Shown here in pieces: positions 1 through 5,347 of a DNA stretch of 5,352 nucleotides (positions within the stretch are counted from its first letter, which is position 1; every line of letters begins with the position of its first letter). Under the pieces are notes generated by a model. It saw nothing but the letters and a program-made list of their open reading frames with translations. It made no database searches and was not told the DNA's origin. The DNA comes from Streptosporangiaceae bacterium. GTDB taxonomy: Bacteria; Actinomycetota; Actinomycetes; Streptosporangiales; Streptosporangiaceae. The DNA is taken from positions 1 to 5,352 of the forward strand of contig JASIJN010000517.1 of NCBI GenBank assembly GCA_030050125.1. The letters run 5' to 3'. Made by a program: the position numbers and the translations under genes.

Positions 1-110
1 GGGCGGGCCACGAACCGCGGCACCACCCCGGCCACCGCGTCGTCCGGGCCCGCCTCCCGCACCTGCGAGCAGGCCCCGGCCAGCACCCCGGGCAGCGAGC
101 CCGTGGTCAT
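1..110 (-). CDS. glcE: Glycolate oxidase FAD-binding subunit GlcE, N-terminal fragment (runs off left edge)
   Basis: Only the first 36 codons are present, read leftward from an ATG at 110. The visible peptide starts MTTGSLPGVL and continues with a helix-like stretch (CSQVREAGPDDAVAG) and VVPRFVAR. This resembles the N-terminus of GlcE-type FAD-binding subunits, which begin with a short helix, a D-A-V-x-G-V turn and then a P-x-x-V-A-x-P strand before the FAD domain. The FAD-binding motifs would lie outside the window. The gene starts 34 bp after the glcD stop on the same strand, the usual glcD-glcE order, so it is probably co-transcribed and encodes the second FAD subunit of membrane-associated glycolate oxidase. 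No strong Shine-Dalgarno is visible: the only purine-rich stretch (GGGGCGGGAC) lies inside a hairpin just before the start. The assignment rests on the short match plus context. Another FAD-linked oxidoreductase is possible. Confidence 0.68.
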   Translation of the reverse strand, partial: MTTGSLPGVLAGACSQVREAGPDDAVAGVVPRFVAR

Positions 111-113
111 CGG

Positions 114-130
114 CGTCCCGCCCCGGGACG
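114..130 (-). other. Perfect hairpin in the glcD-glcE intercistronic gap, next to the glcE start
   Basis: Bases 114-120 (CGTCCCG) and 124-130 (CGGGACG) are perfect inverted repeats around a 3-nt loop, giving a 7-bp GC-rich stem. In the mRNA (minus strand) it ends 3 nt before the glcE ATG, and its 3' arm plus loop contain the only G-rich stretch that could serve as a ribosome binding site. There is no U-run, so a terminator is unlikely. An mRNA structure linking glcE translation to glcD translation is an inference. Confidence 0.5.
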
Positions 131-144
131 GGGCGTTACGGATC

Positions 145-1641
145 TCACAACTGCTCCGCCTGGCCGGAGGCCACCAGCGGGTGCGGCGCGCGCCGGACGC
201 CGGGGACCTCGCCGCACAGCCGCGGGGTCGGGAAGATCTTCCCCGGGTTGCACAGGCCGGCCGGGTCGAACGCGCAGCGCAGCAGCTGCATGGTGTCCAG
301 GTCGCCCGGGCCGAACATCTTCGGCATGAACTTGGACTTGTCCACGCCGACGCCGTGCTCGCCGGTGATCGAGCCGCCGTGTTCGATGCACAGGTCCAGG
401 ATCGCGCCGGACACCTCCTCGGCCGCCTCCTCGGCGCCGGGCATGGCGTCGTCGAACAGGACCAGCGGGTGCAGGTTGCCGTCGCCCGCGTGGAAGACGT
501 TGGCCACCCGGATCCCGGTGGCCGCGGACAGCTCGGCGATCCGGTCCAGCACCTCGGGCAGCGCCGTCCGCGGCACCACGCCGTCCTGGACGATGTAGGC
601 CGGGCTGATCCGGCCAACCGCCGCGAACGCGGACTTGCGGCCGGTCCAGATCGCCGCGCGCTCGGCCGCGTCCCTCGCGGCCCGGATCTCGTAGGCGCCC
701 TCCTTCTCGCACAGGGCGCGCACCGCGGCGGTCTCCCGTTCCACGTCGCCCGCAGGCCCGTCCAGCTCGACGATCAGCACCGCGCCCGCGCCCTCGGGGT
801 AGCGGCAGGCCACCGCCGCCTCGGCCGCCTCGATGGCCAGGGCGTCCATCATCTCGATCGCGCCGGGCAGGATGCCGGACCCGATGATCGCGGACACCGC
901 GGCGCCGCCCGCGCCCATGGTGGTGAACGCGGCCAGCAGCGTGGTCACCGCCTCCGGGATCCTGGTCAGCCTGACAATGATCTTGGTCACGATGCCGAGC
1001 GTGTCCTCGGACCCGGTGAACGCGCCGACCAGGTCGTAGCCGGGGGCGGCGCCGGTGCCGTCGCCGAGCCAGGTCAGCTCGCCGTCCGGGGTGACGATCT
1101 GCAGGCCGGCCACATGATGCACGGTGAAACCGTGCTTGAGGCAGTGCGCACCGCCCGAGTTCTCGGCCACGTTGCCGCCGACCGAGCAGACCACCTGGCT
1201 GGACGGGTCGGGCGCGTAGAACAGCCCGTACGGCTCGGCGGCCTTGCTGACGGCCAGGTTGGTCACGCCCGGCTCGACGATGGCCCGCCGGCTGGCCGGG
1301 TCGATCGCGATGACCCGGCGCATCTTCGAGGTGACGATCAGGACGCCGTCGGCCCGGGGGAGGGCCCCGCCGGACAGGCCGGTGCCCGAGCCGCGGGCCA
1401 CGAACGGGATCTTCGCCGCGGCGCACGCGGCGACCACCGCGGCCACCTGCTCGGCCGTCGCCGGCAGCACCACCAGGCCGGGCGAGCAGCGGTGCGCGGT
1501 GAGCCCGTCGCACTCATAGGTGGCGAGCTGCAGCGGGTCGGACAGCACGTCATCGGGCCCGCAGATCTCGGTCAGCCGCGGGATCAGCGCGTCGACCGCG
1601 GCCGCGCCCGGCGCTCCCGCCTCGGTCACCCGCGCCGCCAT
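145..1641 (-). CDS. glcD: Glycolate oxidase FAD subunit GlcD
   Basis: A flavoprotein of 498 residues, close to E. coli GlcD (about 499). It is expected to oxidise glycolate (possibly also D-lactate) to glyoxylate, passing electrons through GlcE and an Fe-S GlcF subunit to the respiratory chain. Domains: FAD-binding PCMH-type domain at about 50-230, with the pyrophosphate loop GSGTGLSGG (84-92) and PDPSSQVVCSVGGNVAENSGG (144-164 region); then an FAD-oxidase C-terminal domain at about 230-471, with GRISPAYIVQDGVVPR (343-358), HAGDGNLHP (384-392), GEHGVGVDK (427-435) and FDPAGLCNPGKIF (458-470). No frameshift or missing motif is seen. Start choice: the ATG at 1641 has GGAGG 8 nt upstream. An in-frame ATG at 1677 would add 12 residues (MARGGRRLEARH) but lacks a good ribosome binding site. 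The gene lies between aceB (119 bp upstream) and glcE (34 bp downstream), consistent with glyoxylate production feeding malate synthase. A D-lactate dehydrogenase of the same family is the main alternative; the glcE neighbour favours GlcD. Confidence 0.93.
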   Translation of the reverse strand: MAARVTEAGAPGAAAVDALIPRLTEICGPDDVLSDPLQLATYECDGLTAHRCSPGLVVLPATAEQVAAVVAACAAAKIPFVARGSGTGLSGGALPRADGVLIVTSKMRRVIAIDPASRRAIVEPGVTNLAVSKAAEPYGLFYAPDPSSQVVCSVGGNVAENSGGAHCLKHGFTVHHVAGLQIVTPDGELTWLGDGTGAAPGYDLVGAFTGSEDTLGIVTKIIVRLTRIPEAVTTLLAAFTTMGAGGAAVSAIIGSGILPGAIEMMDALAIEAAEAAVACRYPEGAGAVLIVELDGPAGDVERETAAVRALCEKEGAYEIRAARDAAERAAIWTGRKSAFAAVGRISPAYIVQDGVVPRTALPEVLDRIAELSAATGIRVANVFHAGDGNLHPLVLFDDAMPGAEEAAEEVSGAILDLCIEHGGSITGEHGVGVDKSKFMPKMFGPGDLDTMQLLRCAFDPAGLCNPGKIFPTPRLCGEVPGVRRAPHPLVASGQAEQL

Positions 1642-1649
1642 GTGCCTCG

Positions 1650-1654
1650 CCTCC
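1650..1654 (-). promoter_or_regulatory. Shine-Dalgarno of glcD (decides the start)
   Basis: The plus strand reads CCTCC, so the mRNA has GGAGG ending 8 nt before the ATG at 1641. A second GGAGG (1657-1661) lies 15 nt upstream of the same ATG. The longer in-frame start at 1677 has no comparable site, so 1641 is preferred. Confidence 0.75.
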
Positions 1655-1687
1655 AGCCTCCGTCCGCCCCGGGCCATGTGCGCCAGT

Positions 1688-1715
1688 CAGCACGCTGCCC
1701 TGGTCACCAGCGTGC
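1688..1715. promoter_or_regulatory. Inverted repeat in the glcD leader sharing a half-site with the aceB palindrome
   Basis: GCACGCTG (1690-1697) and CAGCGTGC (1708-1715) are perfect 8-bp inverted repeats separated by 10 bp. The 12-mer CAGCACGCTGCC (1688-1699) occurs identically on the opposite strand at 3404-3415, within the palindrome in front of aceB. The site lies 47-74 bp upstream of the glcD start, where an operator or promoter would sit. The spacing between half-sites differs from the aceB copy (10 versus 3 bp), so this may be a weaker or differently occupied site, or an mRNA stem. No convincing -10/-35 pair was found here. Confidence 0.4.
1700..1710. promoter_or_regulatory. Small palindrome resembling a GntR/FadR-type operator
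   Basis: CTGGT-C-ACCAG is a perfect 5-bp inverted repeat around one base, nested in the spacer of the larger inverted repeat. Its core TGGT-C-ACCA fits the loose TNGT-(0 to 3)-ACNA pattern known for FadR-subfamily GntR regulators, the family that includes the glycolate regulator GlcC and the lactate regulator LldR. Such short patterns arise often by chance, and no such regulator gene is in the window. Confidence 0.22.
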
Positions 1716-1741
1716 CTTGCCCGCGCCCGGTTGGCCAGCCC

Positions 1742-1758
1742 GGCCCGGACGCCGGCCC
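1742..1758 (-). other. GC-rich hairpin directly after the aceB stop
   Basis: Bases 1742-1748 and 1752-1758 can form a 7-bp stem with one C-C mismatch and a 3-nt loop, 2 bp downstream of the aceB stop codon on the minus strand. There is no U-tract. It could be a weak or attenuating terminator or a 3'-end stabiliser between aceB and glcD; at this base composition it could also be chance. Confidence 0.25.
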
Positions 1759-1760
1759 GC

Positions 1761-3365
1761 TCACGGCATGCGCTCGTAGGCCGGGATGGTGAGGAACTCG
1801 GCGTAGTCGTCGGCCAGGGCGACCTCCCGGAACAGCGCCACGGCCTGATCGAACCGTTCGGCGTCGAACGCGTCGCCGTACTGCTCCCTGATCAGCCCGA
1901 GTTCCTCGGCGATGACCCGCTGCACCAGGTCCTTGGTTACCGGCTGGCCCTCGGCCAGGGTCACGTCGTTGTGCAGCCACTGCCAGACCTGGGACCGGGA
2001 GATCTCCGCGGTGGCCGCGTCCTCCATCAGGTTGAAGATGGCCACCGCGCCGTTGCCCGCCAGCCAGCTGGCCAGGTACTGCAGGCCCACGCTGACGTTG
2101 TTGCGCAGCCCGGCCTCGGTGATCGTGCCCGGGGTCTTGGCGATGGCCAGCAGGTCGGCCGCGCTGACCTCGACGTCGTCGCGCCGCTTGCTCAGCTGGT
2201 TGGGCCGCTCGCCGAGCACGCCGTCGAACACCTCCCGGCAGACCGGGACCAGGTCCGGGTGGGCGACCCAGGAGCCGTCGAAGCCGTCCGCCGACTCGCG
2301 GGTCTTGTCGTCGCGCACCTTGGCCAGCGCCGTCGCGTTGACCTGCGGATCGCGCCGGCTCGGGATGAACGCGGCCATGCCGCCCATCGCGTGCGCGCCG
2401 CGGCCGTGACACGTCTTGACCAGCAGTTCGGTGTAGGCCCGCATGAACGGCGCGGTCATCGTCACCGAGTTGCGCTCGGGCAGCACGAAGTCGCGGCCCC
2501 GGGTGCGGAACTTCTTGATGATGCTGAACAGGTAGTCCCAGCGGCCGGCGTTCAGCCCGGCGCTGTGCTCGCGCAGCTCGTAGAGGATCTCCTCCATCTC
2601 GAACGCGGCCGGGATGGTCTCGATCAGGACCGTGGCCCTGATCGTGCCGCGGGGCAGGCCCAGCCGGTCCTGGGCCAGGTTGAAGGCGTCGTTCCAGAGC
2701 CGCGCCTCCAGGTGGCTCTCCAGCTTGGCCAGGTAGAAGTACGGGCCCTTGCCCTTGTCCAGCTGGCGCCGGGCGCCGTGGGTGAGGTACAGGGCGAAGT
2801 CGACCAGGCTGCCGGATGCCCGCTGGCCGTCGATGAGCAGGTGCTTCTCGTCCAGGTGCCAGCCGCGCGGGCGGACCACGATCGTGGCCACCTCGGCGTC
2901 GGGCCGCAGCCGGTAGTCCTTGCCGTCGGGGCTGGTGAAGTCGATCCTGCGGTCCAGCGCGTCCTTGAGGTTGAGCTGACCGGTGATCATGTTGTCCCAG
3001 AGCGGGGTGTTCGCGTCCTCGAAGTCGGCCAGCCAGACCTTGGCTCCGGAGTTCAGCGCGTTGACCGTCATCTTCCTGTCGGTCGGCCCGGTGATCTCCA
3101 CCCGCCGGTCGACCAGCCCCGGCGCGGGCGGCGCCACCTGCCAGGACCGGTCCTGCCTGACCTGGCGCGTCTGCGGCAGGAAGTCGAGGTTCGCGCCCGC
3201 GATCAGCTCCTGCTGGCGCCGGGCGCGGGCCGCGAGCAGCTCGGCCCGCCGCGGGGCGAGCTCCCGGTGCAGCGCGGCGACCAGGGCCAGCGCCTCGCCG
3301 GTCAGGATCTCGTCGTAGCGGTCGCCGGCCGGCGCGGTGATCTGGACGCCCTCGGTCTCGGTCAC
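1761..3365 (-). CDS. aceB: Malate synthase A
   Basis: A protein of 534 residues, matching the usual length of A-type malate synthase (E. coli 533). This cytosolic TIM-barrel enzyme condenses glyoxylate with acetyl-CoA and water to give (S)-malate. Visible landmarks: [15 protein letters not shown] (111-125); VVRPRGWHL with the presumed catalytic Arg165; [15 protein letters not shown] with the presumed Mg ligand Glu249; the family signature [16 protein letters not shown] (265-280) with the presumed Mg ligand Asp277; [14 protein letters not shown] (317-330); and [13 protein letters not shown] with the presumed catalytic base Asp449. All expected active-site residues are present. Start choice: the GTG at 3365 follows a strong GGGAGGGAG. 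Extending to a TTG at 3419 would add 18 atypical residues and overlap the upstream palindrome. It is the first gene of the aceB-glcD-glcE set and consumes the glyoxylate those oxidase subunits make. hflX diverges from it. Regulation probably acts through the palindrome at 3393-3415. Confidence 0.98.
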   Translation of the reverse strand: MTETEGVQITAPAGDRYDEILTGEALALVAALHRELAPRRAELLAARARRQQELIAGANLDFLPQTRQVRQDRSWQVAPPAPGLVDRRVEITGPTDRKMTVNALNSGAKVWLADFEDANTPLWDNMITGQLNLKDALDRRIDFTSPDGKDYRLRPDAEVATIVVRPRGWHLDEKHLLIDGQRASGSLVDFALYLTHGARRQLDKGKGPYFYLAKLESHLEARLWNDAFNLAQDRLGLPRGTIRATVLIETIPAAFEMEEILYELREHSAGLNAGRWDYLFSIIKKFRTRGRDFVLPERNSVTMTAPFMRAYTELLVKTCHGRGAHAMGGMAAFIPSRRDPQVNATALAKVRDDKTRESADGFDGSWVAHPDLVPVCREVFDGVLGERPNQLSKRRDDVEVSAADLLAIAKTPGTITEAGLRNNVSVGLQYLASWLAGNGAVAIFNLMEDAATAEISRSQVWQWLHNDVTLAEGQPVTKDLVQRVIAEELGLIREQYGDAFDAERFDQAVALFREVALADDYAEFLTIPAYERMP

Positions 3366-3371
3366 GCCTGG

Positions 3372-3380
3372 CTCCCTCCC
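3372..3380 (-). promoter_or_regulatory. Shine-Dalgarno of aceB (decides the GTG start)
   Basis: The mRNA reads GGGAGGGAG, ending 6 nt before the GTG at 3365. Its GGAGG core is 9 nt away. This supports the GTG start and the 534-residue product over longer in-frame alternatives. Confidence 0.8.
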
Positions 3381-3392
3381 GGGTCGTCGTGG

Positions 3393-3415
3393 CAGCACGT
3401 TGCGGCAGCGTGCTG
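3393..3415. promoter_or_regulatory. 23-bp near-perfect palindrome upstream of aceB, candidate operator
   Basis: The left arm CAGCACGTTGC (3393-3403), one central G (3404) and the right arm GCAGCGTGCTG (3405-3415) give 11-bp arms with a single mismatch (3400 against 3408). The element starts 27 bp upstream of the aceB GTG and overlaps the last two bases of a TTGACA hexamer, so a bound protein would cover the presumed core promoter. Length and symmetry suit a dimeric repressor or activator. I do not recognise the motif as that of a named regulator. A half-site recurs upstream of glcD. Confidence 0.6.
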
Positions 3416-3419
3416 TCAA
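3414..3419 (-). promoter_or_regulatory. TTGACA, -35-like hexamer of the presumed aceB promoter
   Basis: On the minus strand 3419-3414 reads TTGACA, a perfect match to the -35 of primary-sigma promoters. A 17-bp spacer would put the -10 near 3396-3391, but the sequence there (GCTGCC) is a poor -10, as are the neighbouring registers. The expected transcript start near 3384 would just include the aceB ribosome binding site. The promoter is therefore plausible, but weak or activator-dependent, or the hexamer is coincidental. Confidence 0.4.
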
Positions 3420-3555
3420 GCGTAAGGGTCGCCGTCGGGCCCCGGCCGGGCGGCCAGAGCTTGGCCACGACGCGCGCGGCGGTCGTGGTGACCGGCGGGA
3501 CCTGGCCGGGCGGCCGATGTGCGCGGTTTCATGCCGGCGGGCCGTCCCGGGTCAC

Positions 3556-3582
3556 GTCTGCCGCGCTCGCGGTGTTACAGAC
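3556..3582 (+). other. Bulged hairpin upstream of hflX
   Basis: GTCTGCCGC (3556-3564) can pair with GCGG (3569-3572) and CAGAC (3578-3582), leaving a 4-nt loop and a 5-nt bulge TGTTA on the 3' side. It lies about 130 bp upstream of the hflX start. No U-tract follows. It might be leader RNA structure or an operator, or chance in GC-rich DNA. Confidence 0.25.
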
Positions 3583-3705
3583 AGGGACCGGGTCGTCAGC
3601 CGGATGAACCCGGGTCTTTAACCAGATGTCCCCGGCCGCCGGCCATGGGACCATCGTGATGACCGGCCGGCCGGCGGTGACGCGGACCGGCGGAGCCTTA
3701 GCCTG

Positions 3706-3710
3706 GGAGG
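3706..3710 (+). promoter_or_regulatory. Shine-Dalgarno of hflX, short spacing
   Basis: GGAGG lies only 3 nt before the ATG at 3714, closer than the usual 5-9 nt. The start is nevertheless constrained: an in-frame TAG at 3699-3701 blocks any upstream extension, and no alternative start codon lies between the stop and the ATG. The next in-frame ATG (3735) is 24 nt from the GGAGG. Confidence 0.6.
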
Positions 3711-3713
3711 AAG

Positions 3714-5171
3714 ATGTCCCTACTACCGAGCCAGATGCCCCTGACGCCGGCCGGCACGGCGCCGGCCGGCACAGCACCGGCCGGGCCGGACGACGCCGGC
3801 CAGCTGGACCTCGAGGACCGGCATGCGCTGCGCCGGGTCGCCGGGCTGTCCACGGAGCTGCAGGACGTCACCGAGGTCGAGTACCGCGAGCTGCGGCTGG
3901 AGCGCGTGGTCCTGATGGGCGTCTGGACCGACGGGACCCTGGCCACCGCGGAGAACTCGCTGCGCGAGCTGTCCCGGCTGGCCGAGACCGCGGGATCGCA
4001 GGTCCTCGACGGTCTGATCCAGCGGCGCAGCCGTCCGGACTCGGCGACCTACGTGGGCGCGGGCAAGGCGGCCGAGCTGGCCGAGCTGGTCGCGTCGACG
4101 GGCGCGGACACGGTGATCTGCGACGGCGAGCTCGCGCCCGGTCAGCTGCGCAGGCTCGAGGGCATCGTGCGGGTCAAGGTCGTCGACCGGACGGCCCTGA
4201 TCCTGGACATCTTCGCCCAGCATGCCCGGAGCAAGGAGGGCAAGGCCCAGGTCGAGCTGGCCCAGCTGCAGTACCTCCTGCCCAGGCTGCGGGGCTGGGG
4301 CGAGTCGCTGTCCCGTCAGGCGGGCGGCCGGGTGGCCGGGGGCGGCGGCATCGGCAGCCGCGGTCCGGGCGAGACGAAGATCGAGACGGACCGGCGCCGG
4401 ATCCGGGCCCGGGTGACCAGGCTGCGGCACGAGCTGGCCGAGATGTCCGTCGGGCGCCAGGTGCAGCGGGGGCAGCGGCGCAGGCGGGAAGTGCCGTCGG
4501 TGGCGATCGCCGGCTACACCAACGCCGGCAAGTCCAGCCTGCTCAACCGGCTGACCGGGGCGCGGGTTCTGGTGGACGACTCGCTGTTCGCCACCCTGGA
4601 CCCGGCGGTGCGGCGGGCCCGGACCCCGGCCGGCCGGCCGTTCACGCTGACCGACACGGTGGGCTTCGTCCGGCACCTGCCGCACCAGCTCGTGGACGCG
4701 TTCCGCTCGACGCTGGAGGAGGTCACCGAGGCCGACCTGATCCTGCACGTCGTGGACGCCACGGACGCCGACCCCCGGGCCCAGATCGCCGCGGTGCGCG
4801 AGGTGCTCGGTGAGATCGGGGCCGGCGACACGCCCGAGCTGATCGTGATCAACAAGGCCGACGCGGCCGATCCGATCGCGGTGGAGGGGCTGCGCCTGGC
4901 CGAGCGCGAGTCGGTGGCGGTCTCCGCCCGCACCGGGGCCGGGATCGACGACCTGATGCGGGAGCTGGAGCGGTTGCTGCCGCGCCGGGACCGCGAGGTC
5001 GTGGTCACGGTCCCGTACGACCGCGGCGATCTGGTGGCACGGGCGCATCAGGAGGGCGAGGTGCTGGCCGTCCGGCACGGGCAGGACGGCACCGAGCTGA
5101 CCGCGCGGGTGCCGCCGGGCCTGGCCGCCGAGCTCGGCCGGTTCGAGGTGCCGGCGGCGTCGTCGCGCTAG
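3714..5171 (+). CDS. hflX: Ribosome-associated GTPase HflX
   Basis: A 485-residue TRAFAC-class GTPase. Known family members bind the 50S subunit, split stalled or idle 70S ribosomes under stress and hydrolyse GTP on the ribosome. Layout: a low-complexity N-terminal extension (1-35); the HflX N-terminal domain (about 60-190), with VLDGLIQRR, ATYVGAGKAAEL, VICDGELAPGQLR and VVDRTALILDIFAQHA; a helical linker (about 190-260) with LPRLRGWGESLSRQ and the glycine-rich GSRGPGETKIETDRR; the G domain (about 261-425); and a short C-terminal domain. G motifs: G1 GYTNAGKS (267-274), G2 Thr294 in FATLDP, G3 DTVG (314-317), G4 NKAD (380-383), G5 SAR (404-406). All key residues are present, so it should be active. 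The start at 3714 is fixed by an in-frame TAG 12 nt upstream. Codons 3 and 4 are both CTA, rare in such GC-rich DNA. It is transcribed alone, divergently from aceB. Fusion or truncation is not seen. Confidence 0.98.
   Translation: MSLLPSQMPLTPAGTAPAGTAPAGPDDAGQLDLEDRHALRRVAGLSTELQDVTEVEYRELRLERVVLMGVWTDGTLATAENSLRELSRLAETAGSQVLDGLIQRRSRPDSATYVGAGKAAELAELVASTGADTVICDGELAPGQLRRLEGIVRVKVVDRTALILDIFAQHARSKEGKAQVELAQLQYLLPRLRGWGESLSRQAGGRVAGGGGIGSRGPGETKIETDRRRIRARVTRLRHELAEMSVGRQVQRGQRRRREVPSVAIAGYTNAGKSSLLNRLTGARVLVDDSLFATLDPAVRRARTPAGRPFTLTDTVGFVRHLPHQLVDAFRSTLEEVTEADLILHVVDATDADPRAQIAAVREVLGEIGAGDTPELIVINKADAADPIAVEGLRLAERESVAVSARTGAGIDDLMRELERLLPRRDREVVVTVPYDRGDLVARAHQEGEVLAVRHGQDGTELTARVPPGLAAELGRFEVPAASSR
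3744..3785 (+). repeat. 15-bp tandem repeat coding Thr-Ala-Pro-Ala-Gly in the HflX N-terminus
   Basis: Two adjacent 15-bp units (3756-3770 and 3771-3785), preceded by a 12-bp partial unit (3744-3755), encode TPAG-TAPAG-TAPAG. The two full units differ only at third codon positions. This lies in the non-conserved N-terminal extension of HflX and looks like a disordered linker that can change length by slippage. Confidence 0.75.
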
Positions 5172-5258
5172 CGTCGGTCAAACTCAGGGGCGGCGGTATG
5201 TCACCCTTTGGCGGCCACCGTGTCGCGATAACGGTGCAATTACATGCCGCAAGTTCAA

Positions 5259-5290
5259 AGTGCCCGGCCCGGAATTCGTGACCGGGCATT
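5259..5290 (+). terminator. Probable terminator hairpin downstream of hflX
   Basis: AGTGCCCGG (5259-5267) pairs with CCGGGCATT (5282-5290): 9 bp including one G-U, around a 14-nt loop, starting 87 nt after the hflX stop. The downstream tail AUUGUUG is only weakly U-rich, as is common in high-GC actinobacteria. An alternative register (5267-5272 with 5282-5287) is also possible. It may act for hflX, or for a convergent gene beyond the window. Confidence 0.45.
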
Positions 5291-5300
5291 GTTGACGGCC

Positions 5301-5347
5301 GGCCCGGGTCCGGGCCCGGGCGCCGTGCGGCGCGGGCGCGGCCCGCG
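5301..5347. repeat. Two strong GC-rich inverted repeats at the right edge
   Basis: GGCCCGG (5301-5307) and CCGGGCC (5310-5316) are perfect 7-bp arms around 2 bp. CGCGGGC (5331-5337) and GCCCGCG (5341-5347) are perfect 7-bp arms around 3 bp. A smaller pair, GCGCC/GGCGC (5320-5324 and 5329-5333), overlaps the second. Together with the hairpin at 5259-5290 they form a run of stem-loops after hflX. They may be terminator structures or an intergenic palindromic element; the window ends before this can be judged. Confidence 0.4.

Larger units (their letters stand above)
3366..3713. other. Divergent intergenic region between aceB and hflX, no gene
   Basis: These 348 bp carry no open frame with family resemblance; frames crossing it are continuations of out-of-frame reads through aceB or hflX. 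The aceB side holds the ribosome binding site, palindrome and TTGACA. The middle holds two copies of GGCCGGGCGGCC (3444-3455 and 3504-3515, exactly 60 bp apart) and a bulged hairpin (3556-3582). The hflX side holds a small AT-richer patch (3615-3622) that may mark a promoter, a 12-bp CCGG-repeat palindrome (3663-3674) and the hflX ribosome binding site. No promoter for hflX can be called with confidence. Confidence 0.7.

Noticed and set aside
107..1513. Long open frames on both strands overlapping glcD (for example 103-1779 plus and 107-1513 minus)
   Set aside because: They are frame shadows of a GC-biased gene: arginine-, glycine- and proline-rich translations without family motifs, while the glcD frame carries all expected motifs.
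1687..3468. Long open frames overlapping aceB in other frames (1687-3468 minus, 1731-3425 plus)
   Set aside because: Low-complexity translations with no recognisable domain; the malate synthase frame is complete with catalytic residues.
3606..3630. GAACC-(17 bp)-GTC as an extracytoplasmic-function sigma promoter for hflX
   Set aside because: The elements are too short and too common at this base composition to call, and the -10 part lacks the fuller CGTC form.
3677..3704. GTGACG-(16 bp)-TAGCCT as an hflX promoter
   Set aside because: It would start transcription at about 3711, after the ribosome binding site, contradicting the GGAGG at 3706-3710.
3626..5078. Open frames overlapping hflX (3626-4813 plus, 3723-5078 minus)
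   Set aside because: Out-of-frame shadows of hflX, including the plus frame that begins in the intergenic region; no independent ribosome binding site or domain supports them.
5005..5289. 94-residue minus-strand frame over the hflX 3' end and downstream region
   Set aside because: Most of it is antisense to hflX or to the terminator-like hairpin, its composition is atypical, and no Shine-Dalgarno or known motif is seen.
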